Shown here: positions 1 to 5,895 of the stretch, one piece after another
How positions within the stretch are numbered: position 1 is the stretch's first letter
How the letters are laid out: each line of letters opens with the position of its first letter
Assembly (NCBI GenBank): GCA_015494485.1
Contig: WGBF01000119.1
Span: 1-6,675 of the forward strand
Source: a bacterium
GTDB lineage: Bacteria > Calditrichota > Calditrichia > RBG-13-44-9 > J042
DNA: 6,675 nt
Direction of reading: 5' to 3'
Made by a program: the position numbers and the translations under genes
Notes under the pieces: generated by a model
The model's database searches: none
Seen by the model: only the letters and a program-made list of their open reading frames with translations
Told to the model about the DNA's origin: nothing

Positions 1-139
1 CGCTTTCCACACATTCAAATGCACGTAGCAGCCGGGATTTAAAAAATTGCATGAGCCATCCGGGTTTTCTTTGTATATTGCCTGATGTTGAGCGAAACCA
101 CGATCTGGCAATTCAAATATCAATATGGGGTGAGGACAA

Positions 140-355
140 ATGGCGAGAGTTTTTAACGTCATAATCGAACGGGACTCAGAAGGATACTACGTAGCGACCA
201 TCCCAGAATTACGCGGCTGCCACACCCAGGCTAAGTCGCTGGACACCCTGATGAAGCGGATACGAGAGGCCATTGAGTTGTGTCTTGAAGTTGAAGGTGA
301 GGAAGTCCCGTCCCATGAATTCATTGGAGTACAACGCGTTTGGGTCGAAACATGA
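140..355 (+). CDS. hicB: HicB-family antitoxin (orphan, RNase H-like fold)
   Basis: This is a 71-residue protein of the HicB-like antitoxin family, which neutralises HicA mRNA-cleaving toxins by binding them and often autoregulates its operon. The N-terminal half carries the family signature: a beta strand (FNVIIERD), then GYYVATIPELRGCHTQ at about residues 15-30, then an amphipathic helix rich in L, I and E (residues 33-52). About 70 residues is normal for the short HicB form without a C-terminal HTH or ribbon-helix-helix domain, so DNA binding by this protein alone is not evident. The ATG is preceded by GGGGTGAGG at 127-135, a strong ribosome binding site. The stop overlaps the next ATG (ATGA at 352-355), which is the usual HicB-HicA coupling. 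Downstream, however, only the first few HicA codons remain, so the antitoxin appears to lack a cognate toxin here. It may be a relic or may act on a HicA encoded elsewhere; the latter is speculation. Confidence 0.85.
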   Translation: MARVFNVIIERDSEGYYVATIPELRGCHTQAKSLDTLMKRIREAIELCLEVEGEEVPSHEFIGVQRVWVET

Positions 356-462
356 CCAAACTGCCGCGGTTCCTCTCACATTCCACTGCGTCAGGTGAGC
401 TCAGTCAATCAACAGAACTTCACAACCATAACACAGACAGGACGAACCATGAAACTGGGTAA
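352..462 (+). pseudogene. hicA toxin remnant (5' stump only)
   Basis: A reading frame opens with ATG overlapping the hicB stop by four bases and encodes MTKLPR, the common start of HicA-family toxins in HicB-HicA operons. After about codon 6 (nt 369) the 36-residue product becomes low-complexity polar sequence without the HicA double-stranded RNA-binding fold. There is no helix like VIKALEKAGF and no catalytic GSH motif. The frame runs past the ATG of the next gene and stops inside it. No other frame in 355-450 recovers HicA sequence, so this looks like an internal deletion or replacement and not a simple frameshift. The identification rests on six residues plus the position and overlap, so it is suggestive and not certain. 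Confidence 0.5.
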
Positions 463-1294
463 TAAAACCATTTCCATTCTGGAAGCCGGGCGTTTTCGGC
501 TGGATGGCGGGGCCATGTTTGGGGTGGTGCCCCGCGTGCTGTGGGAAAAGCGCAAACAACCGGACGATAAGAATCGCATTGCCATGGCCACCAATCTGTT
601 GTTGATTCAATACCAGGATCGCAACATTCTGGTGGATACCGGAATCGGCACCAAATACGATGAGAAATTTAAGAAAATTTACGCCGTGGAAGATGACCCG
701 TACAATTTAACGCAAGCTCTGGAAAAAGCCGGCTTAACGGCGGAGGCCATTACGGACGTCATCTTAACCCACCTGCACTTTGACCACACCGGGGGTAGCA
801 CCACCAGAAACGCCGAAGGCGCCGTGGTGCCCACCTTTCCCAATGCCCGTTATTACGTTCAGAAATCGCAGTACGAATGGGCCCTGAATCCGTCGGAAAA
901 AGACCGCGCCAGTTTTTTCCCGGAAAACTACGTACCGCTGTACAAAACCGGGCAGCTGGAACTGCTGGATGGCGACGGCGAGTTGTTTCCCGGCATTCGG
1001 GTCATGACTGTCACCGGGCACACCCCCGGTCAGCAAATGGTCCGGGTGGAGGGAGAGGGGCAAACGGTACTCTTTGCCGCGGACTTAATCCCGCTGGAGC
1101 CCCACCTTTCCATTCCCTGGGTCATGGCATACGACCTCTATCCGCTGGAAACCATTCGGGAGAAAAAAGCCATCCTGAACCGGGCGGTGGAGGAAAACTG
1201 GATTGTGGTGTTTGAGCACGACCCGGAGGTACTGGCCGGCACGGTCACCCGTACGGAAAAAGGCTTTGCATTAAACGAAACAGTAACGGTGTAA
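449..1294 (+). CDS. MBL-fold metallo-hydrolase, YtnP/AiiA-like putative lactonase
   Basis: This is a 281-residue cytoplasmic metallo-beta-lactamase-fold hydrolase with no signal peptide. The metal site is complete: HLHFDH at residues 108-113 (HxHxDH), H191 in GHTPGQ, the bridging D212 in FAADLIP, and H257 in FEHDP. Beyond the fold, DGGAMFGVVPRVLW (residues 19-32) and WVMAYDLYPLETI (224-236) closely resemble the Bacillus YtnP family of quorum-quenching lactonases as I remember it. Hydrolysis of an N-acyl homoserine lactone or another lactone is therefore the best guess, although substrates of this family are poorly predictable. The frame extends upstream to a GTG at 395, but I prefer the ATG at 449. 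It has AGGA seven bases upstream, the family sequence starts there, and the extra 18 residues (polar, Q/T-rich) match nothing and lie within the hicA scar. The next gene follows after 57 bases on the same strand. Confidence 0.88.
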   Translation: MKLGNKTISILEAGRFRLDGGAMFGVVPRVLWEKRKQPDDKNRIAMATNLLLIQYQDRNILVDTGIGTKYDEKFKKIYAVEDDPYNLTQALEKAGLTAEAITDVILTHLHFDHTGGSTTRNAEGAVVPTFPNARYYVQKSQYEWALNPSEKDRASFFPENYVPLYKTGQLELLDGDGELFPGIRVMTVTGHTPGQQMVRVEGEGQTVLFAADLIPLEPHLSIPWVMAYDLYPLETIREKKAILNRAVEENWIVVFEHDPEVLAGTVTRTEKGFALNETVTV

Positions 1295-1351
1295 ATGGAC
1301 ACCCGTCGGTAAATACGCACATTAACTTTGGGAAACACAGGAGAACGTTCC

Positions 1352-3034
1352 ATGAAAACCATTCGATTCGGACTGTTCATTTTTATTCTGGGGGTACTTG
1401 TTATGGGAGCCAAACAGTCATCTGTCATTGAAGACTACGCCGATATTCAATACGTCAAGGGACAAATTGCCAAACTGGCACCGGTGGAAATAGCCGTAGA
1501 TCCTTCCCTGCTTAACGAAAACGACAAGGCGGTTCTGGCCAAACTGGTGGAAGCCGCCAAATTGATGGACGAAATCTTTCTTCGTCAGGTGTACAGCCGC
1601 AATGTGGCCATTCGAGAAGCACTGCAGCAGGGTAGCAATCCCGATTACCCCACCCTGCTCACGTATTTCACCATTAACTTTGGTCCCTTTGACCGCCTGA
1701 ACCACGACGAGCCCTTCATTAATCTGAAACACAAAAAACCGGGCGGTGCTAATTTTTATCCGGAAGACATGACCCGCGAGGAATTTGAAGCCTGGATTCA
1801 GGCGCATCCGGAAGACGAAGAAGCCTTCACCAGCAACTTCACCATTATCCGGCGGGAGGGCGACCGGCTGGTGGCAATTCCTTACTCCCGGGCCTATCGG
1901 GAATTTCTGGAACCCGCCGCCCGTTTGTTAAAAGAAGCCGCTGCCCTGGCACAAAACCCGTCATTAAAAAAATATTTGAACAGCCGCGCGGAAGCCTTTT
2001 TAAGCAACGATTATTTCCAGAGCGATATGGATTGGATGGACCTGAAAGATCACAAAATTGAAGTGGTGATTGGTCCTTACGAAGTGTACGAAGACGCCCT
2101 GCTGGGCTACAAGGCTTCTTTCGAAGCATTTATTACCATTGTGGACCCGGAAGAAAGCGCCAAGCTCCGCAAAGTGAACCAGTATTTGCAGGACATGGAA
2201 CTGCACCTGCCCATTCCGGACAAGTACAAAAATCTCCATCGCGGCAGCACATCGCCCATTGTGGTGGTGCAGGAAGTGTTTACCGGAGGTGACACCAAAG
2301 CGGGTATTCAAACCACGGCCTTTAACTTGCCCAATGACGAACGCGTGCGGGAAGCCAAAGGTAGCAAAAAGGTGATGTTGAAAAACGTTGCCCATGCTAA
2401 ATATGACAAATGCTGGATTCCCATCGTGAACATTGTGCTGGACCCCAAGGACCTGCAGCGGGTGTCGTTTGATGCCTATTTTAACCACGTGCTGATGCAC
2501 GAAATGTCCCACGGTCTGGGGCCGGGCACCATTACCGTCAACGGCCGGAAAACCACCGTAAACAAAGAATTGAAAGAAACCTACTCCACCATTGAGGAAT
2601 GTAAAGCCGACATTCTGGGAGTGTACAATCTGGCTTACATGGTAGAAAAAGGGGTGTTCCCCAAAGAGATGAAAGCCCAGGCTTATTCCAGCTATCTGGG
2701 GGGCATTTTCCGCAGCGTGCGCTTTGGCATCAACGAAGCCCACGGCGGCGCCAATGCCATTGCCTTCAATTATCTTATGGAAAAAGGTGGGTTTGAATAC
2801 AATCCCCAAACCCGCAAATTCCGCGTGAACGATGCCAAAGTTGAGGGCGCCATCCGCGATCTGGCCCACGATTTACTGATGATTCAGGCCACCGGCGATT
2901 ACGAAGGCGCCAAACGATTCATCCAGAAATACCGTTACCTTTCTCCCGAAATGCAGGATGCCCTGAATCGCCTGAAAGATGTGCCGGTGGACATCCGCCC
3001 GGTGTACACCATTGAACAATGGTTGTCCAAGTAA
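1352..3034 (+). CDS. Exported M49-type zinc metallopeptidase (DPP III-like) with HEMSH motif
   Basis: A 560-residue protein related to dipeptidyl peptidase III (family M49), which removes N-terminal dipeptides. Residues 1-20 look like a signal peptide or anchor: K2 and R5, then a hydrophobic run to about residue 18 and a possible cut after MGA. The product is probably periplasmic or membrane-attached. Family features follow in order: a helical N-terminal part with NFGPFDRLNHDEPFI (about residues 108-122), FYPEDMTREEFEAWI, and GPYEVYEDALLGYKASFEAF. The zinc site comes next: H383-E384-M-S-H387, then EECKAD (415-420) with E416 as the expected third ligand. H464 in NEAHGGA is the likely counterpart of the transition-state histidine of DPP III. 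The motif is five residues long, whereas typical DPP III has HEXXGH (six). The length is short of the roughly 700 residues of eukaryotic DPP III but normal for the bacterial branch. The ATG has AGGAGAA upstream (1338-1344). An upstream TTG at 1328 would put the ribosome site inside the gene and is rejected. Confidence 0.85.
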   Translation: MKTIRFGLFIFILGVLVMGAKQSSVIEDYADIQYVKGQIAKLAPVEIAVDPSLLNENDKAVLAKLVEAAKLMDEIFLRQVYSRNVAIREALQQGSNPDYPTLLTYFTINFGPFDRLNHDEPFINLKHKKPGGANFYPEDMTREEFEAWIQAHPEDEEAFTSNFTIIRREGDRLVAIPYSRAYREFLEPAARLLKEAAALAQNPSLKKYLNSRAEAFLSNDYFQSDMDWMDLKDHKIEVVIGPYEVYEDALLGYKASFEAFITIVDPEESAKLRKVNQYLQDMELHLPIPDKYKNLHRGSTSPIVVVQEVFTGGDTKAGIQTTAFNLPNDERVREAKGSKKVMLKNVAHAKYDKCWIPIVNIVLDPKDLQRVSFDAYFNHVLMHEMSHGLGPGTITVNGRKTTVNKELKETYSTIEECKADILGVYNLAYMVEKGVFPKEMKAQAYSSYLGGIFRSVRFGINEAHGGANAIAFNYLMEKGGFEYNPQTRKFRVNDAKVEGAIRDLAHDLLMIQATGDYEGAKRFIQKYRYLSPEMQDALNRLKDVPVDIRPVYTIEQWLSK

Positions 3035-3085
3035 GGGAACGCGTTGCATCGTTCCGGCGTAGAATGGTCTGTTTTCATGGAAATG

Positions 3086-3105
3086 GGGGTGCCACAAAGC
3101 ACCCC
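3086..3105. terminator. GC-rich hairpin, possible terminator after the M49 gene
   Basis: GGGGTGC at 3086-3092 pairs perfectly with GCACCCC at 3099-3105 around a six-base loop (CACAAA), with one further G-T pair possible outside. It lies 51 bases after the M49 stop and before the next gene, which is where a terminator is expected. The sequence that follows (TTATCTG) is not a clear T-tract, so intrinsic termination would be weak. An attenuating or mRNA-protecting hairpin is the alternative. Confidence 0.4.
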
Positions 3106-3116
3106 TTATCTGATAA
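3106..3116. promoter_or_regulatory. Short palindrome TTATC-T-GATAA, possible operator
   Basis: A perfect 5+1+5 dyad lies directly against the 3' arm of the preceding hairpin, 115 bases upstream of the cysteine-cluster membrane protein gene. Its A/T-rich symmetric form is compatible with a dimeric repressor site. A dyad this short can arise by chance, and no second copy was seen in the window. Confidence 0.15.
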
Positions 3117-3230
3117 TGAGAAATGATTCGACATTCACATTAAATTTTTTCATGAAGGCATCGAAACTATTTAACTTTGTAAGTCAACCGACAGAAAAAA
3201 ACGAAGAAACGGTTTAGCTTGGGGAGAACC

Positions 3231-3593
3231 ATGATTCGGAGTAAAGAAATGCGCATCTTTCAATTTATTGGCGTCATCATTCTGGTCATTGGTACCGCCT
3301 GGATGTTTTCCATTTCCAGTGACGGTTCCGGTGCACCGGCTTACATAGAAGGCGAACTGGTATGCTACGGGTGCGAACTGAAGTGCGGTGGGCCCACTTC
3401 CAATACCTGCGATTATTACGAACACAAGGGTGTGCTCCGCGATGCCCACGGGGATTTCTGGTACTTTGAAGACACACCGGTCGCGAAACCGCTGATTCAG
3501 GACGAATCGCTCCGCGGTAAACAGTTGCGCGTGTACGGTAAAATCAATGAAGAAACACACACCATTACCGTAGACCGCTGGCGCGAATTGTAA
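3231..3593 (+). CDS. Membrane-anchored protein with four-cysteine cluster, function unknown
   Basis: A 120-residue protein whose function I do not recognise. A short N-terminus with three basic residues (R3, K5, R8) precedes a hydrophobic segment at about residues 9-26 (IFQFIGVIILVIGTAWMF), a single transmembrane anchor or uncleaved signal. The rest should face the periplasm or exterior. The domain begins with a cysteine cluster, CxxC-x3-C-x7-C (C45, C48, C52, C60), followed by alternating beta-like stretches (HKGVLRDAHGDFWYF, KQLRVYGKI, THTITVDRW). This suggests a small beta-barrel, perhaps OB-like (inference). The cysteines could bind a metal or form disulfides. There is no CxxCH, so c-type haem is unlikely. 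Two starts are plausible: ATG 3231 with GGGGAG at 3221-3226, and ATG 3249 with GGAG at 3238-3241 seven bases before it, which would give 114 residues. It is separated from the M49 gene by 196 bases and probably has its own promoter. Confidence 0.75.
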   Translation: MIRSKEMRIFQFIGVIILVIGTAWMFSISSDGSGAPAYIEGELVCYGCELKCGGPTSNTCDYYEHKGVLRDAHGDFWYFEDTPVAKPLIQDESLRGKQLRVYGKINEETHTITVDRWREL

Positions 3594-3604
3594 TTTACGT
3601 GCAA

Positions 3605-3634
3605 GCTGGTGAAGGGCCCGTTCCCTTCACCAGC
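3605..3634. terminator. Perfect 12-bp hairpin between convergent genes, likely bidirectional terminator
   Basis: GCTGGTGAAGGG (3605-3616) pairs without mismatch with CCCTTCACCAGC (3623-3634) across the six-base loop CCCGTT. It sits exactly between the stop of the membrane protein gene (3593, plus strand) and the stop of cimA (3642, minus strand), so it can serve both transcripts. Neither side has a classical T-run, so termination may be imprecise or helped by other factors, but stem length, GC content and placement are strong. Confidence 0.75.
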
Positions 3635-3641
3635 CGCCCCG

Positions 3642-5237
3642 CTACGGCATGACCCCGGTTACTTCCTTAGAACGATTGTGAAAAATCTTGTAGTTCAGGC
3701 TGTCGCTGAGTGCCTGGAGGCTGGCCTGAATGATGTTGTGGCTGACGCCCACCGTGCCCCAGGTGCGTTCCCCATCGCTGGATTCCACCAGCACCCGCAC
3801 ACGGGCTGCGGTGCCATCGCCTTCGCCCAGCACCCGCACCTTGTAATCCACCAGCTGCATGTTGGCAACTTCCGGATAAAATCGCACCAGCGCTTTGCGA
3901 AGTGCGTTATCCAGCGCGTTTACCGGCCCGTTCCCGTCGGAAGCAGTGTGTTCCACCTGGCCGTCCACTTCCACCTTGAGTACCGCTTCGGAGTAATCTT
4001 CCTGGCCGTCGGTCAACATCACGTTCACCTTGGCGTAGGTAATGGTGAAATAGGGGCTGTACCGGTGTAACTCCGCATTCAACAGCAGCTCAAAGGAGGC
4101 TTCAGCGCCGTCAAACTGAAAGCCCTGATATTCCAGCTCTTTAATGTGCTGCACAAAGCGGCGGCTGAACTCCCGGTCTTCGGCTACCGGAATGCCCAAT
4201 TCCTTTGCCTTGTAGCGAATGTTGCTCTGCCCGGACAAATCCGACACCACCACATGCCGCCGGTTGCCCACCGTTTCCGGTGGAATGTGTTCGTACATGC
4301 GGGGATTTTTCAGCACGGAACTGACGTGAATTCCCCCTTTGTGGGTAAACGCCGCCTTGCCCACGTACGGCGCCCGAATATTGGGGGACAGATTGGCCAC
4401 TTCGTACACATAATGCGACAGGGACGTCAACCCACTTAAATCAATGGGATAGCGAAACTTCCGTTTCATTTTCAGCGCCAGATTGGGAATAATGCTCACC
4501 AGATTGGCATTGCCACAGCGCTCCCCAAATCCGTTAATGGTACCCTGCACGTGCACCGCACCGGCTTCCACCGCCGCCAGGGAATTCGCCACGGCCAGTT
4601 CCCCATCATTGTGGGCGTGAATCCCCAGCGGAAGATCAAACCGCTCCCGAACCGCCTGAAAAATGGTGCTGATCTCCGAAGGCAACGTTCCCCCGTTGGT
4701 ATCGCACAGCACCAGGGTGTCGGCACCCCCGTCCGCTGCGGCCTGAAGCATGCGAAGGGCAAAATCGGGGTCGTCTTTGTACCCATCGAAAAAGTGTTCG
4801 GCGTCAAAAATGACCCGGCGGCCACGCTCACGCAGAAACGCCACCGAGCGGTAAATGAGTTCCGCATTTTCATCATCGCTCAACCCCAGCGTATCCCGGG
4901 AATGAAACCGCCACGTTTTACCAAAGATAGTCACCACTTCCGTTTCCGCTGCCAATAACAGGTTCAAATTACTGTCGCCTTCGATGTTCCGGACATCCCG
5001 CGCAGTCGAGCCAAAGGCACAAACCTTGGCATGGTGCAGGCGCAACTGCCGCACCCGTTCAAAATATTCCTTATCCTTAGGATTGCTGCCCGGCCAGCCC
5101 CCTTCAATGATGTCAATTCCAAAGGCATCCAGGCGCTCCGTGATTTGCAGCTTGTCAAAAATGGAAAAATTGACCCCTTCGGCCTGCGAACCATCCCGTA
5201 ACGTGGTATCGAAGAGTTCAATAGTGGGTTCTTTCAT
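3642..5237 (-). CDS. cimA: (R)-citramalate synthase
   Basis: A 531-residue cytoplasmic enzyme that condenses acetyl-CoA with pyruvate to (R)-citramalate, the first committed step of the threonine-independent isoleucine pathway. The N-terminal TIM barrel (about 1-270) carries the HMGL-like/IPMS signature FDTTLRDGSQAEGV (residues 9-22, with R14 and metal ligand D15). It also has the metal-binding HAHND (H207, H209) and NGFGERCGNANL (235-246). AEHFFDGY (146-153) and the pair SQAEGV and GERCGNANL are typical of the CimA group, unlike the isopropylmalate synthase forms (SPG, GERAGN). A linker leads to a C-terminal LeuA-type regulatory dimerisation domain (about 370-520), where isoleucine feedback is expected from the family. 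Homocitrate synthase or LeuA are less likely because of these motifs and the full CimA-like length. The ATG follows AAGGAGAAGG (5241-5250 on the complement). The gene is 48 bases downstream of leuD and probably co-transcribed with it. Confidence 0.93.
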   Translation of the reverse strand: MKEPTIELFDTTLRDGSQAEGVNFSIFDKLQITERLDAFGIDIIEGGWPGSNPKDKEYFERVRQLRLHHAKVCAFGSTARDVRNIEGDSNLNLLLAAETEVVTIFGKTWRFHSRDTLGLSDDENAELIYRSVAFLRERGRRVIFDAEHFFDGYKDDPDFALRMLQAAADGGADTLVLCDTNGGTLPSEISTIFQAVRERFDLPLGIHAHNDGELAVANSLAAVEAGAVHVQGTINGFGERCGNANLVSIIPNLALKMKRKFRYPIDLSGLTSLSHYVYEVANLSPNIRAPYVGKAAFTHKGGIHVSSVLKNPRMYEHIPPETVGNRRHVVVSDLSGQSNIRYKAKELGIPVAEDREFSRRFVQHIKELEYQGFQFDGAEASFELLLNAELHRYSPYFTITYAKVNVMLTDGQEDYSEAVLKVEVDGQVEHTASDGNGPVNALDNALRKALVRFYPEVANMQLVDYKVRVLGEGDGTAARVRVLVESSDGERTWGTVGVSHNIIQASLQALSDSLNYKIFHNRSKEVTGVMP

Positions 5238-5285
5238 TGGCCTTCTCCTTGTGTGTTCATTTCAATCTTTTTACGGCAACTCCCG

Positions 5286-5855
5286 TCAGGAGCCGGTGGA
5301 AATCAACCCGGTTTTGCGGGCATACGGGAACAACCCGCCCGCTTCAATAATAGGCAGCACATCTCCCGGGGATTTCAGGGGAAATTCCTCTCCGGTGCGT
5401 TCCCGTACCAGGATGTGGCGTTTCAGATCCAGCATCACCCATTCCCCCGTTTCCAGCCGTTCCACCAGCCGCTCCTCACTTTCTAACGGGATTACAAAAC
5501 CGCCGTCCACCGCATTGCGGTAAAAAATGCGGGCATAGGATTGAGCGACCACCGCCCGCACCCCCGCTTTCTGCAGGGCAAAGGGGGCGTGCTCCCGGGA
5601 GGAACCGCAGCCAAAATTTTCCCCCGCAATGATAATGGAGAACGGCGATTCAAACTGGCCTTCCGGCACAAAGGGAATATTCCCCTGCGGCAATCCGGCA
5701 GCTTCCGGTGGCACCCCGGAAAGGGCAAATCTGCCGTACTGCCGGGATTCCTCCGGGTCGCTTAAGCTGTAAACCAGGTGAGCAGCAGGGATAATCTGGT
5801 CGGTGTCAATATGGTCACCCAGCACGTACACTTTTCCGCGAATATGTTTTTCCAT
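5286..5855 (-). CDS. leuD: 3-isopropylmalate/citramalate isomerase small subunit
   Basis: A 189-residue small (swivel-domain) subunit of the LeuCD isomerase, which interconverts 2- and 3-isopropylmalate in leucine synthesis and citramalate and 3-methylmalate in the citramalate route. Family motifs are clear: DHIDTDQIIPA (residues 14-24), the substrate loop HLVYS (26-30), GENFGCGSSREHAPFAL (78-94) and ARIFYRNAVDGG (108-119). The loop resembles the YLVYT of isopropylmalate isomerases more than the YLRTT of homoaconitases (from memory). That supports a role in leucine or isoleucine synthesis over lysine synthesis. The frame extends to a TTG at 5879, but the ATG at 5855 is chosen because AGAAGGAA (complement of 5863-5870) lies seven bases upstream of it, inside the longer version. 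It follows leuC after 40 bases. Confidence 0.92.
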   Translation of the reverse strand: MEKHIRGKVYVLGDHIDTDQIIPAAHLVYSLSDPEESRQYGRFALSGVPPEAAGLPQGNIPFVPEGQFESPFSIIIAGENFGCGSSREHAPFALQKAGVRAVVAQSYARIFYRNAVDGGFVIPLESEERLVERLETGEWVMLDLKRHILVRERTGEEFPLKSPGDVLPIIEAGGLFPYARKTGLISTGS

Positions 5856-5895
5856 GGGCAAATTCCTTCTTTTTTTCAATCATTCACGAATCATG

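Noticed and set aside
1..42. Possible tail of an upstream gene ending at TAA 40-42
   Set aside because: Thirteen residues only and no recognisable motif, so it cannot be told from chance.
74..79. TATATT as -10 box of a hicB promoter
   Set aside because: The nearest -35-like TTGCAT (47-52) is 21 bases away, too far for a normal spacer, so the promoter is not supported.
51..164. Small reading frame overlapping the hicB start (begins MSHPGFLCILP)
   Set aside because: No ribosome binding site, no recognisable family, and it runs through the strong hicB start in another frame.
395..448. GTG-initiated 18-residue N-terminal extension of the MBL hydrolase
   Set aside because: No family similarity and no ribosome site before the GTG. 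The ATG at 449 has AGGA at proper spacing and matches the family start.
1286..1306. Hairpin ACGGTGT/ACACCCGT at the end of the MBL gene as a terminator
   Set aside because: The stem needs a bulge, overlaps the stop codon and has no T-tract. The next gene starts 57 bases later on the same strand.
1672..1683. 12-base direct repeat CATTAACTTTGG (also at 1320-1331)
   Set aside because: About one such repeat pair is expected by chance in 6.7 kb, and this copy encodes conserved residues of the M49 protein.
2000..2869. Long open frame of 289 codons on the minus strand inside the M49 gene
   Set aside because: Rich in H, F, G and V as expected from the reverse complement of a coding frame. No motif, and it lies wholly within a clearly coding gene.
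3609..4070. Plus-strand open frame over the 3' end of cimA
   Set aside because: Antisense shadow of cimA with no family features; it also starts inside the terminator hairpin.
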